The notes below the pieces were generated by a model. It saw only the letters and a list, made by a program, of their open reading frames with translations, searched no databases and was not told the origin of the DNA. Below, one piece after another: positions 16,067-20,378 of a DNA stretch of 20,378 bases (its first letter is position 1; every line of letters begins with the position of its first letter). Made by a program: the position numbers and the translations under genes. This stretch comes from JACQXM01 sp964569425 (lineage in GTDB: Bacteria; Planctomycetota; Phycisphaerae; UBA1845). The DNA lies in assembly GCA_964569425.1 (NCBI GenBank), contig CAZMVD010000069.1, positions 1 to 20,378 on the forward strand, given 5' to 3'.

Positions 16067-17608
16067 ATGGTCGCCCGACTGCACAGCGCCACCTTCTCCG
16101 GCATTGACGCGGTCCGCGTCGAGGTCGAAGTCGACGTCAACTCCCGTGGCTACNNNNNNNNNNACGGCCCGCCGACCCTCGTCGGACTGCCCGATACGGC
16201 CGTCAAGGAAAGCACCGAACGCGTCCGCACCGCCATGCAGAACGCCGGCTACGGGTTCCCCCGCAACCGCATGGTCATCAACCTCGCCCCCGCAGATCAG
16301 CGTAAGGAGGGTCCAGCGTTCGATCTGCCCATCGCCCTCGGCGCCCTCATCGCCAACGGGGACCTGGTCGTGGACCAGGCCGACAAGTACGTGATCGTGG
16401 GCGAACTCGCCCTCGACGGCCGCGTGCGACCCACGCGCGGCGTGCTTTCGGTAGCCATGCTCGCGCGCGACGCAGGCTTTCGCGGCGTCCTCGTCCCGCG
16501 CGAGAATGCTCCGGAAGCCGCCGTCGTGGACCGTATCGAAGTCATCCCCGTCACCAGCCTGACCGAAGCCGCGGGCTTTCTCACCGGCGAACTGCCCATC
16601 GAGCCGGTATCCGTGGATATCGGCGCCGTGTTTGCGGCCTGCGGGCAGTACGACTGCGACTTCGCCGACGTCCGCGGCCAGGAGCACGCCAAGCGCGCCC
16701 TGACCATCGCGGCAGCGGGGGGGCACAACGTCCTGCTCATCGGCCCTCCCGGCTCTGGCAAGACCATGCTCGCCAAGCGCATTCCCACCATCCTGCCCTC
16801 GCTGACGTTGGAAGAGTCTCTGGAAACCACCCGTATTCATTCGGTATCCGGCGAGCTGCCGCCGGGAACGGCGCTGCTTGCCCGCCGCCCCGTGCGCTCA
16901 CCGCACCATTCCGCGAGCACCCCGGCCCTGGTCGGCGGCGGCACCACGCCTCAGGCGGGCGAGGTTTCCCTGGCCCATTTCGGCGTGCTTTTTCTTGACG
17001 AATTCCCGGAGTTCTCCCGCGCCGCCCTCGAAGCGCTGCGCCAGCCGTTGGAGGACGCGCGCGTCACCATCGCCCGCGCCCAGGCAACGGTCAGCTTCCC
17101 CGCGTCAATCATGCTGATTGCCGCGATGAACCCCTGTCCCTGCGGTTACTTCACCGATCCTCGCAAGGCCTGCAAATGCTCGCCGCTCCAGATCGAGAAA
17201 TACCTCTCACGCATCAGCGGCCCGCTCATCGACCGCATCGACATACACCTGGAGGTTCCCGGCGTGCCGTTCACGGATCTGCGTTCCGAGCGCGACGGCA
17301 CTCCGTCTGCCGCGCTTCGCGAACAGGTGATGGCCGCCCGCGAACGCCAGCGTGAGCGATTCTCCGACGACGCCACCATGACCAACGGGCGCATGAATGG
17401 GCGCACGCTGCGTACCAGCTGCAAGCTCGACGCCGAGGGCGAGACCGTGCTCCGCCAGGCGATGAACGAACTGGGCCTCTCCGCCCGCGCCCACGACAAA
17501 GTTCTTCGCGTGAGCCGCACCATCGCCGACCTCGCCGCCGCGCCCCACATTCGCGCCGAACACGTCATGGAGGCGGTCAACTACCGCCGCCTCGACCGCC
17601 AGCTTTGA
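16067..17608 (+). CDS. comM: ComM / YifB family AAA+ ATPase (Mg-chelatase-like)
   Basis: This family is linked to natural transformation, where ComM is a helicase that drives branch migration of integrated DNA. The N-terminal LonC-like domain has VGLPDTAVKES and INLAPADQRKEGPAFDLPIALGAL. The AAA+ domain has Walker A GPPGSGKT (226-233) and Walker B VLFLDEFPE (307-314). Then come MNPCPCGY and CKC, four cysteines that may bind zinc (357, 359, 369, 371), SGPLIDRIDIHLEVP, and the C-terminal LSARAHDKVLRVSRTIADL. Residues 30-33 are unknown because of ten Ns. The ATG at 16067 is preferred over the TTG three codons upstream; there is no Shine-Dalgarno sequence but TAGAAT lies 8 nt before the ATG, so it may be leaderless. 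Competence genes are not seen nearby. Confidence 0.95.
   Translation: MVARLHSATFSGIDAVRVEVEVDVNSRGYXXXXGPPTLVGLPDTAVKESTERVRTAMQNAGYGFPRNRMVINLAPADQRKEGPAFDLPIALGALIANGDLVVDQADKYVIVGELALDGRVRPTRGVLSVAMLARDAGFRGVLVPRENAPEAAVVDRIEVIPVTSLTEAAGFLTGELPIEPVSVDIGAVFAACGQYDCDFADVRGQEHAKRALTIAAAGGHNVLLIGPPGSGKTMLAKRIPTILPSLTLEESLETTRIHSVSGELPPGTALLARRPVRSPHHSASTPALVGGGTTPQAGEVSLAHFGVLFLDEFPEFSRAALEALRQPLEDARVTIARAQATVSFPASIMLIAAMNPCPCGYFTDPRKACKCSPLQIEKYLSRISGPLIDRIDIHLEVPGVPFTDLRSERDGTPSAALREQVMAARERQRERFSDDATMTNGRMNGRTLRTSCKLDAEGETVLRQAMNELGLSARAHDKVLRVSRTIADLAAAPHIRAEHVMEAVNYRRLDRQL
16154..16163. other. Run of ten undetermined bases (assembly gap)
   Basis: Ten Ns interrupt comM near its 5' end. 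The frame is the same on both sides. The bases AC stand immediately before and after the run, so a 2-bp overlap of two contig ends would explain it. Confidence 0.95.
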
Positions 17609-17624
17609 ACGTCCACCAAGGCGA

Positions 17625-17648
17625 GCCGCGGGCTGCCAGCCCGCGCGG
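17625..17648. terminator. Hairpin after comM; short palindromic element, copy 2
   Basis: CGCGGGCT (17627-17634), a 3-nt loop and AGCCCGCG (17638-17645) form a perfect 8-bp GC-rich stem 19 bp after the comM stop. There is no T run, so it would end transcription only with help or would protect the 3' end. Its outer sequences GCCGCGGGCT and CGCGCGG match the element at 13855-13877. The rest of the 17609-17841 gap has no supportable gene. Confidence 0.5.
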
Positions 17649-17841
17649 ACCATCCGCTGGCGGTGGACCCGCCGGTACCGTCCGCGATCTCAACCCCACG
17701 TGGACCGTCTTCCGTCAGCGTCGAACGTTTCCACCGGTGACCGCAAAACGAACGACGGCGGCACTCAGGTCCCCGCACGCCGGTTCGAACCGGCACCGCG
17801 TCCTGCGACCTGTATAGCCCATTGCCATCCGTTCCGATAAC

Positions 17842-17875
17842 TTGACAAAACGTTATTATATGATAAGGTTATAAT
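17842..17875 (+). promoter_or_regulatory. AT-rich promoter/operator region of the winged-helix regulator
   Basis: This is an abrupt AT-rich patch in GC-rich DNA. It contains a perfect TTGACA (17842-17847) and a perfect TATAAT (17870-17875), but they are 22 bp apart, which is too far for a normal pair. Between them AACGTTAT (17850-17857), 6 nt and ATAAGGTT (17864-17871) form an inverted repeat with 7 of 8 pairs. Self-regulation by the downstream gene is a reasonable guess. Confidence 0.45.
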
Positions 17876-18460
17876 ATGAAACAATTACCTAGCCGTTCAG
17901 CCAAACCCCCGCGGCGGGCGGCAACGCGCGCCAATCGTGCCACGGCCCGGTGCGGCCGCCACGCCGGAAAGTCAGTCCGCGCCCGGACCGGCTCCAACGG
18001 TAGGGGGGCGCCGCCTCCCGCAAACACCTCGCTCATCGCCCGGATCGAGATTCGTCGCACCGCCGCCCGCCGTGAAAAAATGGCCAGTGCGGAAATACGC
18101 TTGGACCTTGGGGGCAGGGGGGGCGGGGCTCGTCTGACTCCGCCCCGCACGTCCGCACGCACGCCCGCCAAGGAAATCGCCGACGCTGCCCGGTGGCTGG
18201 CCGCCGTCGGACATCCCGTACGCCTCAAGCTCCTGATTCACCTGCTCGGCGGTCCCGCCGTTTATCGTGATCTGTGTCGCGTGTCCGGCACAGCCTCCGG
18301 GCCGCTCTATTTTCACCTCAATCGCCTGCGACTACTCGACCTCGTCCGCGCCGTCGAACGCGACCTCTACGAGTTGACGGTAACCGGCCGAAATCTGATC
18401 GCCGCCGTGTTGGCGGCCACACGTCTCGCACGCGCGAGCGCGGCGCGGTTTCAACGGTAA
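17876..18460 (+). CDS. Winged-helix (ArsR-like) transcriptional regulator with long basic N-terminus
   Basis: Residues about 102-182 form a winged helix of the ArsR type: WLAAVGHPVRLKLLIHLLGG, then RDLCRVSGTASGPLYFHLNRLRLLDLV, the helix-turn-helix with recognition helix near 140-155, then a wing (VERDLYELTVTGRNLI). It should bind DNA as a dimer; no metal-binding cysteine pair is evident. The first 100 residues are low-complexity and rich in Arg, Ala, Pro and Gly, unlike normal family members. Two long G runs occur in their DNA. The ATG at 17876 directly follows a TATAAT box, which is odd if that box is the -10, so the true start may be internal, for example ATG at 18080 (M69). The DNA-binding domain is clear; the target is unknown. 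Confidence 0.7.
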   Translation: MKQLPSRSAKPPRRAATRANRATARCGRHAGKSVRARTGSNGRGAPPPANTSLIARIEIRRTAARREKMASAEIRLDLGGRGGGARLTPPRTSARTPAKEIADAARWLAAVGHPVRLKLLIHLLGGPAVYRDLCRVSGTASGPLYFHLNRLRLLDLVRAVERDLYELTVTGRNLIAAVLAATRLARASAARFQR

Positions 18461-18466
18461 GGTGCG

Positions 18467-18484
18467 CCCAAGGAACAGCTTGGG
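18467..18484 (+). terminator. Hairpin just after the regulator gene
   Basis: CCCAAG, a 6-nt loop and CTTGGG form a perfect 6-bp stem that begins 7 nt after the stop codon. No T run follows, only GTTAT. Part of the right arm (GGGG, 18482-18485) could instead pair with a CCC a few bases downstream. It is weak as a terminator. Confidence 0.35.
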
Positions 18485-18587
18485 GTTATCCCAGAGTAGG
18501 TTTCCAGGGTTTGCGAGCGTTGTTCGTGAGCGCGGAGTATCCGTTCTGCCGCCGGAACTCGACTCGGATCCCGGCCCCCTACCGCCG

Positions 18588-18660
18588 CCTATAACGTCCT
18601 ATAATATAAGTTATGTTGCGTTCAGTGTCCAATGCGATCGAAGAGACTAGTTATTATAAG
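18588..18660. promoter_or_regulatory. AT-rich island with repeats between convergent genes
   Basis: A second AT-rich patch lies beyond the regulator gene. CCTATAA is repeated with a 10-bp period (18588-18594 and 18598-18604). ATAAC (18591-18595) and GTTAT (18610-18614) form an inverted pair around an AT core. GTTATTATA at 18650-18658 also occurs at 17852-17860 upstream of the regulator. A 10-bp period suits binding on one face of the helix. No gene is supported in 18461-18676. Confidence 0.4.
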
Positions 18661-18676
18661 ACCTTCAAGAATACGA

Positions 18677-19006
18677 CTATGGACGGCCGCCGCGGCCCGG
18701 TTGCGCCGACCCGCCGCTTGCAGCGGCACGCATCTGCTTCAAGTCGACACCGTCAACGATTTGAATCTCTTTGCGGCTCGCGTCAAAACGATAGACGGCG
18801 AGTTTCTCGCTTCGCGCCTTGATGACGTAGACAAACTCCTCATCATTCTGCGCAAACGTTCCTACCGTCATCGTGTATTCGCCGCCGCTGGCCGACATGC
18901 CGGAAGCAAGCACCCTTGGCGCCTGGAAGTTCACAAGTAACAAGCCGACGAACAGGACAACCGCCGTCGTCGAAAGCACGCCGATGGCAAAGTTTCGCTG
19001 ATCCAT
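18677..19006 (-). CDS. Hypothetical signal-anchored exported protein, member A of a pair
   Basis: This 109-residue protein starts with a signal anchor (FAIGVLSTTAVVLFVGLLLV, residues 6-25) and then has a short outside domain. Its core, EYTMTVGTFAQNDEEFVYVIKARSEKLAVYRFDASRKEI in outline, alternates hydrophobic and polar residues and so is probably beta-rich. The last 20 residues are Gly/Ala/Arg-rich. AAAGGT lies 7 nt before the ATG. It follows its likely paralogue by 64 bp on the same strand and converges on the winged-helix regulator gene. No known function is recognised. I have the impression that such small proteins recur in Planctomycetota, but I could not check this. Confidence 0.72.
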   Translation of the reverse strand: MDQRNFAIGVLSTTAVVLFVGLLLVNFQAPRVLASGMSASGGEYTMTVGTFAQNDEEFVYVIKARSEKLAVYRFDASRKEIQIVDGVDLKQMRAAASGGSAQPGRGGRP

Positions 19007-19070
19007 GATAAGACCTTTCGGATTACACTAGGTATTGAGGTTCAGAAGGCCCTTATTTCGCAACGTCAAA

Positions 19071-19361
19071 TCAGTTACCGGCGAAATCCGCCTTGAGATC
19101 GCGGAACTTGGCCTGACCAAATTTGCGCGCCTGGAAATTGTCCACGAAAAGAGCGTGCAACCGATCCTGCTGGACATCCAGTAGATACACCACGTCATAG
19201 CTTTGCCCGGCGGCCTTGGCGGTCACCGAGATCATCGGTCCGCCGCCTCCGCCCGCCTGGGCAAACGCCTTGGGCGGCGCGGTGGTCTGCATGAGCAGCG
19301 CCGCGAGCAAGAATACATTCAGGCCTGCCAAGGCCGTCAGCAACGCTCGTTTGCTTAACAT
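19071..19361 (-). CDS. Hypothetical exported protein, member B of a pair
   Basis: This 96-residue protein has a signal peptide or anchor (LLTALAGLNVFLLAALLMQ, residues 6-24), then PPKAFAQAGGGGGP and a small domain. The domain pattern MISVTAKAAGQSYDVVYLLDVQQDRLHALFVD parallels member A (TMTVGTFAQNDEEFVYVIKARSEKLAVYRFD) position by position in hydrophobic residues, so the two look like diverged duplicates. ATG at 19361 is chosen because GGGGAG lies 6 nt upstream; an ATG at 19367 touches that site directly. It is the first gene of the probable two-gene unit. Confidence 0.72.
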   Translation of the reverse strand: MLSKRALLTALAGLNVFLLAALLMQTTAPPKAFAQAGGGGGPMISVTAKAAGQSYDVVYLLDVQQDRLHALFVDNFQARKFGQAKFRDLKADFAGN

Positions 19362-19440
19362 GGTCATCTCCCCTTAATAAGGCTTGAAATAGTCCTACGG
19401 CGTCGCGTTCGCACCACGCCGATGGTCTCGTCCGCTGTCG

Positions 19441-19662
19441 TCAGGACAGGTGAGAGCGCTTCGGATTCCGAAAAGCCGGCAGGGCCATGACGATCACCGC
19501 GCCAACCGCGATAATCCAGGGCATGAAGCTGGCATCCTCATTGGGAAGCACGCCTGGCCGTTGGCCAAAGGCCGAAGCCCCCAGAACATGCCACGCCAAT
19601 AGACCCCCACCCCATCTCAGCCAGCGATCCAATCCCGCGGAAGTCGGCCGTTCCGATTGCAT
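19441..19662 (-). CDS. Hypothetical small membrane protein
   Basis: This 73-residue protein has two hydrophobic segments: WLRWGGGLLAWHVLGASAFG, which looks like a signal peptide or first helix, and FMPWIIAVGAVIVMALPAF near the C-terminus, followed by the basic end RNPKRSHLS. The loop between them is short and Pro-rich (PGVLPNED). The frame stays open upstream to 19962, but that part overlaps panB and is not protein-like. ATG at 19662 (or 19671) is preferred. TATAAT ends 7 nt before the ATG at 19662 and there is no Shine-Dalgarno sequence, so the mRNA may be leaderless. Function is unknown. Confidence 0.6.
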   Translation of the reverse strand: MQSERPTSAGLDRWLRWGGGLLAWHVLGASAFGQRPGVLPNEDASFMPWIIAVGAVIVMALPAFRNPKRSHLS

Positions 19663-19669
19663 GCCCAAC

Positions 19670-19697
19670 ATTATAGCGCCGGCCCCACACCCGTAAA
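19670..19697 (-). promoter_or_regulatory. Promoter of the small membrane protein
   Basis: On the minus strand a perfect TATAAT (19675-19670) is preceded by a weak TTTACG (19697-19692) at 16 bp. The predicted start site is at or within a base or two of the ATG at 19662. Confidence 0.45.
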
Positions 19698-19723
19698 GTC
19701 GCTTCTCGATGTGGTCGCAAAGC

Positions 19724-19752
19724 TTGTCAATCCCCGGCGCCAATCCTATGCT
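19724..19752 (+). promoter_or_regulatory. Promoter of panB
   Basis: TTGTCA (19724-19729), a 17-bp spacer and TATGCT (19747-19752) fit a sigma70-like promoter. The start site would fall within about 3 nt of the panB ATG, and no ribosome binding site is present. Confidence 0.45.
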
Positions 19753-19761
19753 TCGCATTCC

Positions 19762-20378
19762 ATGGAAACTCGTTCCAAAATCACCATCGGCACCTTGCGC
19801 GAGCGCAAGCGGCAGCAGCGCAAGATCACCATGATTACCTGCTACGACCACGCCACCGCGCGGCTGACGGAAGAGGCTTCCATCGACAGCCTGCTTGTGG
19901 GCGATACCTACGCAGAAGTCTGCCTCGGCCATTCCACCACTTTGCCCGCGACGCTCGACCACCTGGTTACCCTGGCCGACGCCGTACGCCGCGGCGCCCC
20001 GGGCGCCTACCTCGTGGGTGACATGCCGTTTCTCAGCTACCAGGTCTCGCGCGAAGAGGCATTACGCAATGCGGGCAGGTTTCTGGTCCAGGGCGGATGC
20101 GATTGCGTCAAGCTCGAGGTCGATCGCCGGTTCCTTACCACGGTGGAAGCCCTCGCCGCCGCCGGGATTCCGGTCATGGCCCATCTGGGGCTCAGGCCGC
20201 AATCCATTCAGAGCATCGGCGGATACAAGATCCAGGGCAAAACGGCCGCAGAAGCCGTGCGCATCATCGAAGACGCGCAACTGATGGAGCGGGCCGGAGC
20301 GGTCGCACTGCTGCTCGAGGCCGTTCCCGTGGAAGTGGCCCAGTGGATCGCCGACGCGACCCCCCTTCCGGTCATCGG
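19762..20378 (+). CDS. panB: 3-methyl-2-oxobutanoate hydroxymethyltransferase, 3' truncated by the window
   Basis: PanB makes ketopantoate from 2-oxoisovalerate and methylene-tetrahydrofolate, the first step of pantothenate and CoA synthesis. About 205 residues of the usual 260-280 are present. Key positions match the family: ITMITCYD, D48 in LLVGDT, D87 in GDMPFLSYQ (the two Mg ligands), K117 and E119 in VKLEVD, H141 in VMAHLGLRPQS, the GGYKIQGK loop at 153-160, and E186 in LLLEAVP. Small differences from common PanB are GDT for GDS and KLEVD for KLEGG, which suggest a diverged subgroup but keep the catalytic residues. The ATG at 19762 has no Shine-Dalgarno sequence. It is divergent from the small membrane protein gene. 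Confidence 0.93.
   Translation, partial: METRSKITIGTLRERKRQQRKITMITCYDHATARLTEEASIDSLLVGDTYAEVCLGHSTTLPATLDHLVTLADAVRRGAPGAYLVGDMPFLSYQVSREEALRNAGRFLVQGGCDCVKLEVDRRFLTTVEALAAAGIPVMAHLGLRPQSIQSIGGYKIQGKTAAEAVRIIEDAQLMERAGAVALLLEAVPVEVAQWIADATPLPVI

Noticed and set aside
17779..17794. GGTTCGAACC inside a 16-bp palindrome, like a tRNA T-arm
   Set aside because: With a 7-nt T-loop the second stem pair would be G-G, and no acceptor, D or anticodon arms are present upstream. It is a plain palindrome.
17869..18228. 119-residue open frame antisense to the regulator N-terminus
   Set aside because: Low-complexity Arg/Ala/Pro content mirrors the GC-rich opposite strand; no start signal.
18462..18650. 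62-residue open frame after the regulator gene
   Set aside because: No ribosome binding site or recognisable domain; it runs into the AT-rich island and probably arises by chance.
19663..19962. Upstream extension of the small membrane protein to a 173-residue frame
   Set aside because: It runs through the start of panB on the opposite strand, and only the last 73 residues look like a protein.

Overview
The window looks like a piece of a GC-rich bacterial genome, most likely a member of the Planctomycetota (Phycisphaerae-like). This is inferred from gene style: a secreted protein with a beta-propeller repeat, Cys-rich repeats and a dockerin-like end; a GH20-like glycosidase next to an SSS symporter; several genes with no Shine-Dalgarno sequence; and small signal-anchored proteins. 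A run of ten Ns inside a gene suggests a draft or metagenome assembly. No rRNA, tRNA, CRISPR array, insertion sequence or prophage is visible.

Layout. 1-1113 (+) is the 3' end of a large secreted protein. 1167-8141 is a block on the minus strand. In transcription order it holds thrS, infC, sat (ATP sulfurylase), a DHH/DHHA1 phosphoesterase of the NrnA type and an M20 dipeptidase. thrS and infC both seem to use non-ATG starts (CTG and ATA), each with a well-placed Shine-Dalgarno sequence. The thrS leader holds a promoter and a terminator-like hairpin. Behind that promoter lies a 40-residue hydrophobic small protein that is easily missed.

8736-12237 (+) is an iron-uptake unit. A sigma70-like promoter overlaps a perfect palindrome resembling a Fur box and is followed by feoA and feoB. 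Only 37 nt later comes a MntA-HepT (nucleotidyltransferase/HEPN) toxin-antitoxin pair. 12238-15844 (-) is a likely amino-sugar unit: a GH20-like hexosaminidase without a signal peptide, then a sodium:solute symporter. 16067-17608 (+) is comM (YifB family), interrupted by the N run.

17609-19700 is the least ordinary part. It has a winged-helix regulator with a long Arg/Ala/Pro-rich N-terminus, flanked on both sides by AT-rich islands with repeats. Next come two adjacent, probably paralogous, signal-anchored small proteins and a small membrane protein, all on the minus strand. The window ends in panB (ketopantoate hydroxymethyltransferase), divergent from the small membrane protein; both of these genes look leaderless.

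Functional links: thrS-infC is a classic translation pair. sat and NrnA may be linked through sulfate activation and pAp recycling. feoAB is a ferrous iron importer. The glycosidase and symporter probably work together on a carbohydrate. I see no clear new multi-gene defence or biosynthetic system. The best candidates for undescribed biology are the regulator with AT islands and paralogous exported proteins, the 40-residue membrane peptide, the ThrRS core insertion, and the toxin-antitoxin pair behind feoB.
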